Part shown: one piece after another, positions 7,730 through 15,600 of the stretch
How the letters are laid out: each line of letters begins with the position of its first letter
How positions within the stretch are numbered: the first letter of the stretch is position 1
Assembly (NCBI GenBank): GCA_009392515.1
Contig: VFGE01000021.1
Location: 1-43,568, forward strand
DNA: 43,568 nucleotides
DNA from: SAR202 cluster bacterium
GTDB lineage: Bacteria > Chloroflexota > Dehalococcoidia > Lucifugimonadales > UBA6952
Direction of reading: 5' to 3'
Translations under genes and position numbers: made by a program
The notes under the pieces: generated by a model
The model's input: only the letters and a program-made list of their open reading frames with translations
Database searches by the model: none
Told to the model about the DNA's origin: nothing

Positions 7730-7763
7730 AATCTTTTAAAAAATAAAGGATGTGAGGAAGTGT

Positions 7764-8036
7764 ATGAGTGTTAAAGTAGTTGTATTTTTGGAAGTAGAAG
7801 ATTTTGAAGTATTTTCTAATACTTTTAATAGTGATGGTGCTAAAAATGCTAGACAAGAAGCTGGTATTGAAGCAGTAATTTATCAAGGTTTAGACAATCC
7901 AAATCAATCAGTTGGTATCGCTACAGCACCGTCTAAAGAAGAATTTGCAGCATTTTTTGCATCTCCAGCACAGCAGGAACGTATGCAAAGCGCGGGAGTT
8001 CAAGGTCCTCCAATAATAACCTTCTTAAAAGATTAA
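7764..8036 (+). CDS. small dimeric alpha/beta-barrel-like protein, 90 aa
   Basis: The start is the ATG at 7764, preceded by GAGGAAG; an ATG four codons earlier overlaps that site. The protein alternates strands and helices (VKVVVFLEVEDF, then a helical stretch, a second strand with YQG, and IITFLKD at the end). This fits the ferredoxin-like fold of the dimeric alpha/beta barrel group (antibiotic monooxygenase, EthD, DUF3764 and similar). Members bind small hydrophobic molecules or act as cofactor-free oxygenases; nothing here fixes a substrate. It has its own extended -10 promoter. Confidence 0.6.
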   Translation: MSVKVVVFLEVEDFEVFSNTFNSDGAKNARQEAGIEAVIYQGLDNPNQSVGIATAPSKEEFAAFFASPAQQERMQSAGVQGPPIITFLKD

Positions 8037-8103
8037 AATCAGTTAATTTATAAAAGCATCATTACTCTAGTTTTATAGTAAAGTTCATTAAAACGAGACA
8101 AAA

Positions 8104-8379
8104 ATGGAAATAATACTAAAAGCCAAAAGAATGCTTTCAGAATTCGATAATATCAATGCAAATAGTAAACACTTTTATGTAACAATACGTTTTCGTTTAG
8201 ACCAAATTAATCAAATTGTTAATAGCGAACTGTTAACTTATTTTAAGAAGTATCAAATATTACCAAAAAAACAATATATTGAATATGAAGGGTGTCTTCG
8301 TTTCGTAACCTACTTATTCGGATATTGTTATATAAAAGATCATTTATCCCAAATAAGTAGACTTTCATCAACTCTCTAG
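8104..8379 (+). CDS. doubtful 91-aa ORF
   Basis: An ATG-initiated frame rich in Lys, Ile, Tyr and Leu, with no recognisable domain. It has no good ribosome site and ends 20 bases before the methyltransferase start. The composition is what AT-rich non-coding DNA would give. Other than this the 8037-8399 gap shows only the AAGGATG ribosome site of the next gene. Confidence 0.2.
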   Translation: MEIILKAKRMLSEFDNINANSKHFYVTIRFRLDQINQIVNSELLTYFKKYQILPKKQYIEYEGCLRFVTYLFGYCYIKDHLSQISRLSSTL

Positions 8380-8399
8380 ATGTACATAAGGATGAAGTT

Positions 8400-9380
8400 A
8401 TGATTCTTGAGAAAAAACTTAATAATAAGGATATCATTATTCTAGATGGAGCAACAGGTAGCGAAATCGCAAGATTAGGTGGGGTTATGAACTCTTCTGC
8501 ATGGTGTGGTGTTGCTAATAAAACTCACCCTAAAATTGTCCGACAAGTTCACGAAGAGTATATTCGTGCAGGCGCAGATATAATAACAGCTAATACTTTT
8601 TCCACAAGTCGCCATTGTTTAGCAGGAGCTGACCTTGCCGAAGAATCGGTCGCTATAACAACAAAAGCTGTCGAATTAGCAAAAGAAGCTGTAGAAAATG
8701 TAGGAGCAAATAGGCCAATAGCAATTGCAGGATCAATGTCTAATATGGTTGCCTGGATTCCAGGTACTGTCAGTCCTGATCTACGATATCTTCCGACACC
8801 AGAACAAGAATTAGATAACTATAGAGAACTAGCACAGACCCTAGCCAATTCTGGTGTTGATATAATACTTATGGAAATGATGAGAGATATTGATCGCTCT
8901 ACCAGAGCTTTAACTGCAGCAGTTGAAACTGGTTTACCTGTATGGATTGGTACGAGTTGCACGCTACTACCAAATGGTAATGTCAGTGCATGGGATTCAC
9001 TTATGGAAGAACCTGAAAATAGACTTTCACGTAATCATGTTTCATCGGTAGAAAACATTTCTTATAATAATCTTATAGAAGCCATGTTATTGTTCGAACC
9101 ACAAGTTATGGGTCTTATGCACAGCACAGTCGAAACGACAAACGCAGGTCTCAATACATTATTTGATTATTGGCAAGGGCCTGTCATGGCATACCCAGAA
9201 ACTTCTTCTCAAGTCAGAAAGGGTGTCAGTCAAGAAATAGAGCCTTCTGTGTTTGCCAGGCATTGTCATGATTGGGTTAATAAAGGTGTTCAAATAATAG
9301 GTGGCTGCTGTGGAACGACTATAGAACACATCCGTGCTTTGGTATATGAATTAGGTGATGTTATTAGTGATCGCCACTAG
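8400..9380 (+). CDS. homocysteine S-methyltransferase family protein, 326 aa
   Basis: This is a TIM-barrel zinc methyltransferase of the BHMT/MmuM/MetH-N family, which transfers a methyl group to homocysteine or a related thiol to give methionine. The N-terminal LDGATGSE (15-22) and ITANTF (62-67) are family hallmarks, and GGCCGT at 301-306 supplies two zinc cysteines (303, 304). The third zinc ligand is normally the Cys of a G-x-N-C motif near residue 240; here the site reads GLMHST with His241. The methyl donor cannot be told from sequence. ATG at 8400 follows AAGGATG. The 3' end overlaps the convergent methyltransferase by 17 bases. Confidence 0.88.
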   Translation: MILEKKLNNKDIIILDGATGSEIARLGGVMNSSAWCGVANKTHPKIVRQVHEEYIRAGADIITANTFSTSRHCLAGADLAEESVAITTKAVELAKEAVENVGANRPIAIAGSMSNMVAWIPGTVSPDLRYLPTPEQELDNYRELAQTLANSGVDIILMEMMRDIDRSTRALTAAVETGLPVWIGTSCTLLPNGNVSAWDSLMEEPENRLSRNHVSSVENISYNNLIEAMLLFEPQVMGLMHSTVETTNAGLNTLFDYWQGPVMAYPETSSQVRKGVSQEIEPSVFARHCHDWVNKGVQIIGGCCGTTIEHIRALVYELGDVISDRH

Positions 9381-10194
9381 CTAAGGGATATCCAATAATA
9401 CAATAGCCTAATTTTTTTCCATTTTTACTAATACCGGGTTTAATAGTCCAGTTATATGATGATTTTTCTAATGCTATTAATAACGATTTGATATCTTGTT
9501 CTGTGTATATTCTTGCAAGAGATGCTTGTCCATCCCAAGCATAACAAACTGGAATTATTGGAATTAAATAAGTAAATATTAGTTGCCTAAAAGTTAATGA
9601 TTTACAAAAAGGTGTCAATATTAAGGCAGATATAAAGTTTACTGATAATGATAGAGGTAATATAAGTAACCAAACAATAAAAGGTAAAAAATTAGTACCC
9701 ATCTCATATATTAGTATAGTTTCATTGTTTTCTTGGCACGACTTAAGAAGCTTAGTTGCCTTACTGGGATTTATGTGATGAAAACAGTTAATTAAAGTTT
9801 TGAGACCTTTGGGAGTTTGATACAAGTTTTCTGCATCAAGTTTTTCTCTATGGTATTCAATATAAGGGTTGTTTTGATTATTAATTTTATTTACTACTTT
9901 TTCATCAGGATACAAATCTGTAAGTAACAACTTTACTTTTTTTGTTTTTGTACGTGAATTAAGTTCATCAATAACATTAATCATAACACCGCCAGAACCA
10001 GATCCAATATCAATAATTTGGTCGATATCATTCATATTTTTAAAGTCAATTATTAAATCAAGTAAAATCTCTTTAATACCTAAAAATCTTTGTAATACAG
10101 CAAGTAAATTTGTTGTTGCTATCCTTATCCAGTTTGGAAACCAATGAAAATCTTCGAACTCAAAAAGTTGCTTTCTATTCATTATTATACTCAT
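9364..10194 (-). CDS. class I SAM-dependent methyltransferase-like protein with hydrophobic insert, 276 aa
   Basis: Motif I is IDIGSGSGGV, with an acidic residue after the second strand (LLLTDLYPDE), so the SAM-binding core is present. After motif IV (LINCFHHI, then IYEMG) comes a long hydrophobic stretch (about residues 172-215) that could form two membrane helices, unusual in soluble methyltransferases. The substrate is unknown; a lipid or quinone-like substrate would suit a membrane-associated enzyme. The start could be at 10194 or four codons later; neither has a clear ribosome site. It is the third gene of a minus-strand run starting near 10616, 15 bases after the preceding gene. Confidence 0.65.
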   Translation of the reverse strand: MSIIMNRKQLFEFEDFHWFPNWIRIATTNLLAVLQRFLGIKEILLDLIIDFKNMNDIDQIIDIGSGSGGVMINVIDELNSRTKTKKVKLLLTDLYPDEKVVNKINNQNNPYIEYHREKLDAENLYQTPKGLKTLINCFHHINPSKATKLLKSCQENNETILIYEMGTNFLPFIVWLLILPLSLSVNFISALILTPFCKSLTFRQLIFTYLIPIIPVCYAWDGQASLARIYTEQDIKSLLIALEKSSYNWTIKPGISKNGKKLGYCIIGYPLASGDH

Positions 10195-10209
10195 TTAAAC
10201 ATTTGATAG

Positions 10210-10401
10210 TTACATATTTAGTTCTTTTCGTTTTCTACGAAAAAACAAAGCAAACCATACACATGGCAATATAAAAAATTGACCGATTAAAAACGCGAAT
10301 AATAATCCTAGTTCTGTCGGCCTTGAAAAGTCATAAATGAAATAAAGGGTTAAAACCCAAAAAAAAGATTCAAATATAAGATATAAACTATTTTTACTCA
10401 T
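10210..10401 (-). CDS. two-helix membrane protein, 63 aa
   Basis: I place the start at the ATG at 10401, five bases after the stop of the gene before it, which fits translational coupling. Longer versions overlap that gene and add a less plausible N-terminus. Two hydrophobic segments (about residues 5-22 and 31-54) are separated by a short polar loop, and the C-terminus is strongly basic (RRKRKE). No family recognised. It sits between another small membrane protein and the membrane-associated methyltransferase-like gene, so the three may work together. Confidence 0.55.
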   Translation of the reverse strand: MSKNSLYLIFESFFWVLTLYFIYDFSRPTELGLLFAFLIGQFFILPCVWFALFFRRKRKELNM

Positions 10402-10406
10402 AACAA

Positions 10407-10616
10407 CTAATAAGGTGATTCTCCATAAGCAAAAAATAATATTACCCAAAAGATCCCTGCATAAAGTAATACAGGCAAAAACCCTTTACTCGAAAAGTAC
10501 ATTAAGTTAAAAAATGAAGTCAGTTTACTCTTAGGAAATATTTCATTTAGTATATTTTTTGTAAAATAAACACCAATTACCGAGAGGATGATAACAAAAA
10601 TATGAAGCCTGATCAT
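10407..10616 (-). CDS. two-helix membrane protein, 69 aa
   Basis: The ATG at 10616 has AAGG nine bases upstream; an in-frame GTG two codons earlier would leave too little room. Residues 3-20 and 47-65 are hydrophobic helices, and the middle contains a Lys/Ser/Phe-rich loop. No family recognised. It heads a three-gene minus-strand group (two membrane proteins and a methyltransferase-like protein) driven by the extended -10 promoter at 10649-10657. Confidence 0.55.
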   Translation of the reverse strand: MIRLHIFVIILSVIGVYFTKNILNEIFPKSKLTSFFNLMYFSSKGFLPVLLYAGIFWVILFFAYGESPY

Positions 10617-10648
10617 GTACACAAACCTTACTAAACTTTATGAAACCT

Positions 10649-10657
10649 ATAATACCA
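10649..10657 (-). promoter_or_regulatory. extended -10 promoter of the small membrane protein group
   Basis: On the minus strand TG (10656-10657), one base, TATTAT (10649-10654). It lies back to back with the plus-strand promoter at 10673-10681. Confidence 0.45.
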
Positions 10658-10672
10658 TTCGGATAAATTTGA

Positions 10673-10681
10673 TGCTATACT
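10673..10681 (+). promoter_or_regulatory. extended -10 promoter of the aminotransferase gene
   Basis: TG at 10673-10674, one base, TATACT at 10676-10681, giving a leader of about 50 bases before the ATG at 10739, which has a GAGGGAG ribosome site. Confidence 0.5.
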
Positions 10682-10738
10682 GCATAAAATAATTTAACTC
10701 CACAAGTAATTTTTGTCGAGACTTAGAGGGAGCACGAA

Positions 10739-11941
10739 ATGAATTCAATAAATTTCAATGAACTCGCTTCAAAATCTATTCCCAAAACTATAATCATGCC
10801 TACTCCTGCCCAAGATGCAAAATATATTTTCTCTGTTACATATACTGATCCTGAAGCTATGGAACTTGATGATTTTGCATATAGTGCATCAAAGGTCATC
10901 CCGGCAGAAGGAAGGGATCTAGCAACTTATCCCCCAACACTAGGCCATGAAGGTCTTAGAGAATTCATAGCAAATGACCTAAAAGCAAATAGGGGTAATA
11001 TTAAATTAAACCAAGAGAATATTTTTCTTTCTAGTGGTGCTGGAGGATCTATACAAACATTAGTTGACGCCTTTATTGACGACGGCGATTTCGTAATGAT
11101 GGAGGAATTTTCCTATCATGGTAGTTTAAATATGTTTTTACGCAAAGGCGCAAAACCAATCCATGTAAAAATGGATGAACACGGAATGAATACACAAGCA
11201 CTAGAAGAAGCAATACTAAAAAAAGTCAACTCTGGTATCAAACCTAAGTTTATTTACACCATTCCAATCTACCATAACCCAACAGGTGTAACGCTTTCAC
11301 ATAAAAGAAGAGATGAGATGATAGAAATCTCAAACAAGTACAATATTCCAATTATAGAAAATGAATCCTATGCAGACTTTCTTATAGATGGTGAAAAACT
11401 TCCTCCAGCAATGATAGGTATGGACGGAGGAGAAAATGTATTTTACATTTCTGCGTATACTAAACTTATTGGGTGTGCATTGCGATTAGGTTTTACAATG
11501 TTCCCTGAAGAAGCGAGAGAAACACTATCGAGAGTGGGTTTTGGAACAGCACCAAGCCACCTTGCTTCCATGGTAGTTAATGAATATTTACGAAAAAATA
11601 AAAACTCATATGTTGAAGGTGTAGCTAAATCACTACAAAGCAAAAGAGATGCTATGCTTAGATCTTTAGAAACTTACTTTCCAGATTCATGTAAATGGAG
11701 TACGCCTTCTGGAGGAATGATTATATGGGTAGAACTTCCCAAAGGATGTAATACTTGGGATGTTTATGACAAAGCTCTAGCCAGAGGCGTGTCTTATAAC
11801 CCAGGGCAAATTTTTAGAGCCGATAGATCCGGTGAAAACTTTTTGAGACTAACATATACACACAACTCTGCTGAAGAAATTACTGAAGGAATCTCTATAC
11901 TTTCTGAAGTTTTCAATGAAGAAGGATTCTTCGAATCATAA
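10739..11941 (+). CDS. PLP-dependent aminotransferase, class I/II, 400 aa
   Basis: This is a fold-type I aminotransferase of the 2-aminoadipate/aromatic (KAT-, LysN- or MocR-C-terminal-like) group. Visible are the SSGAGGSIQTL phosphate-binding loop near residue 98, YHNPTG at 178-183, the ENESYADF segment at 208-215, and the Schiff-base lysine Lys242 in SAYTKLIG followed by the RLGF arginine. There is no N-terminal DNA-binding domain, so it is an enzyme rather than a MocR regulator. The amino donor is not determinable. GAGGGAG precedes the ATG well. The DinB-like gene follows 41 bases later and may be co-transcribed. Confidence 0.88.
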   Translation: MNSINFNELASKSIPKTIIMPTPAQDAKYIFSVTYTDPEAMELDDFAYSASKVIPAEGRDLATYPPTLGHEGLREFIANDLKANRGNIKLNQENIFLSSGAGGSIQTLVDAFIDDGDFVMMEEFSYHGSLNMFLRKGAKPIHVKMDEHGMNTQALEEAILKKVNSGIKPKFIYTIPIYHNPTGVTLSHKRRDEMIEISNKYNIPIIENESYADFLIDGEKLPPAMIGMDGGENVFYISAYTKLIGCALRLGFTMFPEEARETLSRVGFGTAPSHLASMVVNEYLRKNKNSYVEGVAKSLQSKRDAMLRSLETYFPDSCKWSTPSGGMIIWVELPKGCNTWDVYDKALARGVSYNPGQIFRADRSGENFLRLTYTHNSAEEITEGISILSEVFNEEGFFES

Positions 11942-11982
11942 AACTTAACTCACATAATACTAAAAATACAAAATATATAATT

Positions 11983-12507
11983 ATGAATGAAATACAAATA
12001 GTAAAATCTGGTTTAAGAGGAATGCACAATCTCTTGGATAAAGCTCTGAGCGATATGAGCCTTGAGCAATGGAATTACTGGCCTCATGAGGGAGGTGTAA
12101 GTGCTTTTTTTTCTCTTTGGCACTATGTAAGAACAGAAGATAATATAATTAATTACGTAATAAAAAAAGAAAACACTATATGGTTAGAACATAAATATAA
12201 TGAAATTTTTGACTTACATAGAACTTCCCAAGGTACAGGTATGTCCCATGAAGAAGCTAAAGAGGTAAAGATTTCTAATATTTCAATATGGAAAGACTAT
12301 CAAAATAAGGTTTGGCAATCTACAGAAAATTTACTTGATAATATAGATGTTAAAGAGCTTCATGAACGTGAAATAATAATCAAACCACTACCGCCAATGA
12401 CTTTGTGGAGGGGTTTATTTAATATATGTTTGACTCATGGTTATCGGCATGTTGGTGAAATTGAACACGCAAGAGGCTTAGTAGGATTAGGCGGATTAGT
12501 AATATAA
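11983..12507 (+). CDS. DinB/YfiT-like four-helix protein, 174 aa
   Basis: The pattern of one histidine in helix 2 (LWHYV, His47) and an HxxxH near the end (HGYRHVGEI, His152 and His156) is the metal triad of the DinB superfamily. Its members include thiol-dependent S-transferases and many damage-inducible proteins of unknown role. The spacing and the trailing E-x-x-x-x-RGL are typical. It probably belongs to the same transcript as the aminotransferase. The catalytic role is not inferable; a metal-dependent transferase for a low-molecular-weight thiol is a family-based guess. Confidence 0.75.
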   Translation: MNEIQIVKSGLRGMHNLLDKALSDMSLEQWNYWPHEGGVSAFFSLWHYVRTEDNIINYVIKKENTIWLEHKYNEIFDLHRTSQGTGMSHEEAKEVKISNISIWKDYQNKVWQSTENLLDNIDVKELHEREIIIKPLPPMTLWRGLFNICLTHGYRHVGEIEHARGLVGLGGLVI

Positions 12508-12518
12508 AAAGGATAAGA

Positions 12519-12623
12519 ATGAAATTTGCAGAGTCTGGCTGTATGCTTCTCGTTTTTTTAGGAATAATATTTTTTTTCGGGCTATTAGCTTTTCTCAGTT
12601 ATAGGCATATGATTATCTTTTAA
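12519..12623 (+). CDS. single-helix membrane microprotein, 34 aa
   Basis: The ATG at 12519 has AAAGGA five bases upstream and lies 11 bases after the DinB-like stop. The protein is a short polar N-terminus (MKFAESG), one long hydrophobic helix (residues 8-27) and a short tail (SYRHMIIF). Its stop overlaps the end of the convergent ABC permease gene by 11 bases. Placement and ribosome site argue for a real gene; the size limits certainty. No family recognised. Confidence 0.5.
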   Translation: MKFAESGCMLLVFLGIIFFFGLLAFLSYRHMIIF

Positions 12624-13341
12624 TCGTTAAAGTAGCCAGAATGACAAATACACATGCAAATATGATCAATGTAGCTATTTGATTGATAATGCCTGAAAGA
12701 TTTGACCCATCTATCATAATTGAACGTAATCCTTCTACAGCATAAGTTAGAGGAAGCACTTTAGATACGTTTTGTAAAAGATTTGGTAAATTTTCAACTG
12801 GTTGGATAACTCCAGACAAAAATATTTGAGGTGCTAGTAAAAGTGGGATAAATTGAATGACTTGAAATTCATTTTTAGCAAATGTAGATATAAAAACACC
12901 TAAATTAACAGCCACTATTGCCATCAGTATTACAACTATAAACATATTCCATATCCCACCTTGATACGAAATATCCAGAATAAATATTGTGAAGAAGAGA
13001 ATAATATTTGATTGAATAAATGCAAAAAAGAAAAAACTTATCGAATACCCCAACATGATATCAGCACGACTCACGGGTGTTGTTAATAATCTATCTAACG
13101 TCCCCAATGCTCGCTCTCTTAAAAAACTTATCCCAGTTAGAATAAATGTGAAGAACAATACAAAAGTACAAATTAAAGCAGGTGCAACGAAATTTAAAAG
13201 TTGAGGATTTTTATTAAAACTAGCTCCTACTAAAGACATAACAACAAGTGGTGCAACAAAAATCATAGCTAAAGATCTATGATCCAGAAAAATCTGTTTA
13301 ACAATTCTTTTTGAAATAGCGACTGTTCTATTGAAGGTCAT
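12613..13341 (-). CDS. ABC-2 type transporter permease, 242 aa
   Basis: Six hydrophobic helices and the segment RERALGTLDRLLTTPVSR mark the ABC-2 permease family, followed by the conserved QIFLSGVIQPVENLP loop. I choose the ATG at 13341 because it overlaps the ATPase stop by only 14 bases and begins MTFNRTVAISKR, a typical amphipathic N-terminal helix; an ATG 14 codons earlier adds an unlikely extension. With the ATPase it forms an exporter of the multidrug/daunorubicin type; the substrate is unknown. Confidence 0.85.
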   Translation of the reverse strand: MTFNRTVAISKRIVKQIFLDHRSLAMIFVAPLVVMSLVGASFNKNPQLLNFVAPALICTFVLFFTFILTGISFLRERALGTLDRLLTTPVSRADIMLGYSISFFFFAFIQSNIILFFTIFILDISYQGGIWNMFIVVILMAIVAVNLGVFISTFAKNEFQVIQFIPLLLAPQIFLSGVIQPVENLPNLLQNVSKVLPLTYAVEGLRSIMIDGSNLSGIINQIATLIIFACVFVILATLTIKR

Positions 13342-14095
13342 TATTTTTATCCAGTGAATTAAAATAAATAAAAGAATCTTCAAGAGTTGCGGTAGTATTT
13401 CCAGTAGCCTTTATCAGCCCTTGTGGTGAATCTTCTGCAATAATATTACCGTTTTTTATAAATACTAAACGGTCACAATGCATAGCATCATCCATAGTAT
13501 GACTTGTAATAAACAAAGTTATTCCTTGATCAGTAAGTTGTTGAAAATACTCCCAAAACATAACTCTTACATCTGGGTCTAATCCAACTGTGGGTTCATC
13601 CAATAATAATAAATCAGGCTTATGGACTAATACACATGCTAAACTAACTCTTCTTTGCATACCTCCACTGAGTGTTGAAACAGCATCTTTTTTTCTTTCA
13701 TATAAACCTACAGTATTGAGAACTTCATCAATTGATTCGCTACGGATAATTTTGTTATGCAATCCATACATACAGGCAAAAAAATCGATATTACTAGATA
13801 CAGATAAATCACTATAAAGCGTATTTTGCTGCGGCATGTACCCAATTTTTGATCGCACGCTGTGTATTGAATCAACACCAAAAATACTAATACTTCCTGA
13901 ATTTGGTTTTTCTAATCCTGCAATTAATTTCATTAATGTAGTCTTACCGGAACCGTTACCGCCTAATAAACCAAGGCTTAGACCATGTGGAATTTGCAAA
14001 GAAAAATTATCGAATACTTTTCTCTTTCCATAATTAAAAGTAATTTTATCAATATTTGCGGTAATTATATTTGTGGCTTCTTCCAACTTAGGCAA
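13328..14095 (-). CDS. ABC transporter ATP-binding protein, 255 aa
   Basis: Walker A is GGNGSGKT (45-52), the Q-loop lies in IGYMPQQN, the signature is LSGGM (142-146), and Walker B is LLLLDEP (162-168), followed by a switch His in FITSHTMDDAM. It is the cytoplasmic ATPase of the ABC-2 exporter whose permease overlaps its 3' end. The frame begins with a TTG at 14095, with no ribosome site and with a TATAAA at 14109-14114 on the minus strand just upstream. Translation may therefore start at TTG on a very short leader, or the true start is another rare codon. The next ATG is far inside the domain. Confidence 0.88.
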   Translation of the reverse strand: MPKLEEATNIITANIDKITFNYGKRKVFDNFSLQIPHGLSLGLLGGNGSGKTTLMKLIAGLEKPNSGSISIFGVDSIHSVRSKIGYMPQQNTLYSDLSVSSNIDFFACMYGLHNKIIRSESIDEVLNTVGLYERKKDAVSTLSGGMQRRVSLACVLVHKPDLLLLDEPTVGLDPDVRVMFWEYFQQLTDQGITLFITSHTMDDAMHCDRLVFIKNGNIIAEDSPQGLIKATGNTTATLEDSFIYFNSLDKNNDLQ

Positions 14096-14198
14096 TAAAT
14101 ATTGCTTTTTTATAGCCCAATTTTAATATAAAAAATAATAAGAATTAGTATATAATTTATAAAAATAATACCCTGTGATTTTATAAAAAACAAATACT

Positions 14199-14483
14199 GT
14201 GTCAACTAAATCCAAACATAAAATAATAATTGGTAATTTGTTACTAATTGTAGGCTCTATATTATTGATAATATGGATGTTCTCCTTTTATTATTATCCC
14301 CACCGTATAGACGGAATAAGAACCGTAAATCTTGTTTGGCTAATTGGATTAATTGTACCTATAGTATTAGTAGCCTTTGGGTTTGCGAAAGTATTTGAAG
14401 TAGGAAAATATACGGGATTAGAGTGGGAAGATAAAACTATAGTTACTTATCTATTCAGGAGGAAGAAAAATGGTGACAGGTAA
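14199..14483 (+). CDS. two-helix membrane protein, 94 aa
   Basis: The frame starts with GTG at 14199 and has two clear membrane helices (about residues 8-30 and 43-65), a basic N-terminus (STKSKHK) and a polar C-terminal tail ending RRKKNGDR. Its last 14 bases overlap the start of the Gfo/Idh/MocA gene, whose AGGAGGAAG ribosome site lies inside this ORF. That is good evidence of a genuine first cistron. A TATAAT at 14151-14156 may be its -10. No family recognised; in context it may anchor or accompany the downstream propeller and Gal80-like protein. Confidence 0.6.
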   Translation: MSTKSKHKIIIGNLLLIVGSILLIIWMFSFYYYPHRIDGIRTVNLVWLIGLIVPIVLVAFGFAKVFEVGKYTGLEWEDKTIVTYLFRRKKNGDR

Positions 14484-15582
14484 AAAACTTCAGGTAGGGT
14501 TAATAGGCGCTAACGTATCCTATGGATGGTCACCAAGAGCACATATCCCTGCATTAAAATCATTACCAAATATAGAACTCGCAGCAATATGCACAGCTCA
14601 TGAAAATACTGCAAAAATTTCTGCAGAAAAATATGATGTCCCTTTAGCGTACTGGAACCACCATGAATTACTATCAAATCCTGATATAGACATGGTAGGA
14701 GTAATAACGAGAGTACCATTACATTATGATCTAACAATGGATGCTTTACGAGCAAAAAAACCAGTGTATACCGAATGGCCTCTTGGTTCAAACTTAAGTC
14801 AGGCTAGAGACATGGCGGAACTTGCAGCATCACAAAATGTTCCAACATTAGTAGGATTACAAGCTAGGCAATCACCACAGCATTTATATATTCAAAAACT
14901 CATTTCTGATGGATTTATAGGAGAAGTTTTATCAGTCAATTTAAAAGTAATAAACTCAGGTGTTTTAACCAGACCTTCAGATAGAACGTGGCAAAAAGAC
15001 ATAACTCTCGGGGCTAATACTTTAACTATTTCATTTGGTCATGCAATAGATGCATTATGTATGAGCCTAGGTGAATTCGAAGAGCTCGCAGCAACCGTCA
15101 CAACACAAATACCGCAATGGTATGAAACTGATACAAACAAATATGTTGATGTTACTTCACCTGATAACATCGCTATAAATGGAACTCTATCAAATGGAGC
15201 AATTGTCTCAGCTCATACTGCTAGTATCCCGTACCTTGGAAGTGGTATGAAAATGGAAATATATGGTAAAGATGGTACGTTAGTTTTAGAAACAGATGGC
15301 TCTGCTCAAATGGGAGGTATGACTTTATTTGGGGGGCAAAAAGAAGACAAACAATTAGCAGTTATGGATATTCCTAGTAATTTGATTACAGCACCTGAAA
15401 CAACATTTAATACTCCATCTTTTAATGTAGCACAAATGTGGATAGATTTTGGTAAAAATGTTACTGAAGGGACAAAGCCAACTCCAGATTTTAATGATGC
15501 ATTAATACGACATAAACTAATTGAAGCTATTAACATTTCAAACAGTGAAAATAGAAAAGTAAAAATTTCAGAAATAAATTAA
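14470..15582 (+). CDS. Gfo/Idh/MocA family protein, Gal80-like, 370 aa
   Basis: The N-terminal Rossmann motif GLIGANVSYGW (10-20) with the Ser-Tyr-Gly-Trp extension, and EWPLG at 102-106 where most family enzymes have EKP, point to the Gal80-like subgroup. In this subgroup the catalytic lysine of EKP is replaced by Trp, and the best-known member, yeast Gal80, is a dinucleotide-binding regulator rather than an enzyme. Bacterial members are annotated as oxidoreductases, but their chemistry is largely unproven. The C-terminal half is the alpha/beta sheet domain of the family. AGGAGGAAG precedes the ATG at 14470. It is the second gene of a tight five-gene run. Confidence 0.8.
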   Translation: MVTGKKLQVGLIGANVSYGWSPRAHIPALKSLPNIELAAICTAHENTAKISAEKYDVPLAYWNHHELLSNPDIDMVGVITRVPLHYDLTMDALRAKKPVYTEWPLGSNLSQARDMAELAASQNVPTLVGLQARQSPQHLYIQKLISDGFIGEVLSVNLKVINSGVLTRPSDRTWQKDITLGANTLTISFGHAIDALCMSLGEFEELAATVTTQIPQWYETDTNKYVDVTSPDNIAINGTLSNGAIVSAHTASIPYLGSGMKMEIYGKDGTLVLETDGSAQMGGMTLFGGQKEDKQLAVMDIPSNLITAPETTFNTPSFNVAQMWIDFGKNVTEGTKPTPDFNDALIRHKLIEAINISNSENRKVKISEIN

Positions 15583-15600
15583 CCGAAAATAGGAGATTGT

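Noticed and set aside
7574-7763. A plus-strand ORF upstream of the small barrel protein
   Set aside because: It is dominated by Ile, Leu, Asn and Cys as AT-rich non-coding DNA would give, has no ribosome site, and contains the promoter and ribosome site of the gene at 7764.
8037-8399. A SAM or other methionine-related riboswitch before the homocysteine methyltransferase gene
   Set aside because: No conserved stem set or terminator hairpin is visible; the stretch is featureless and AT-rich.
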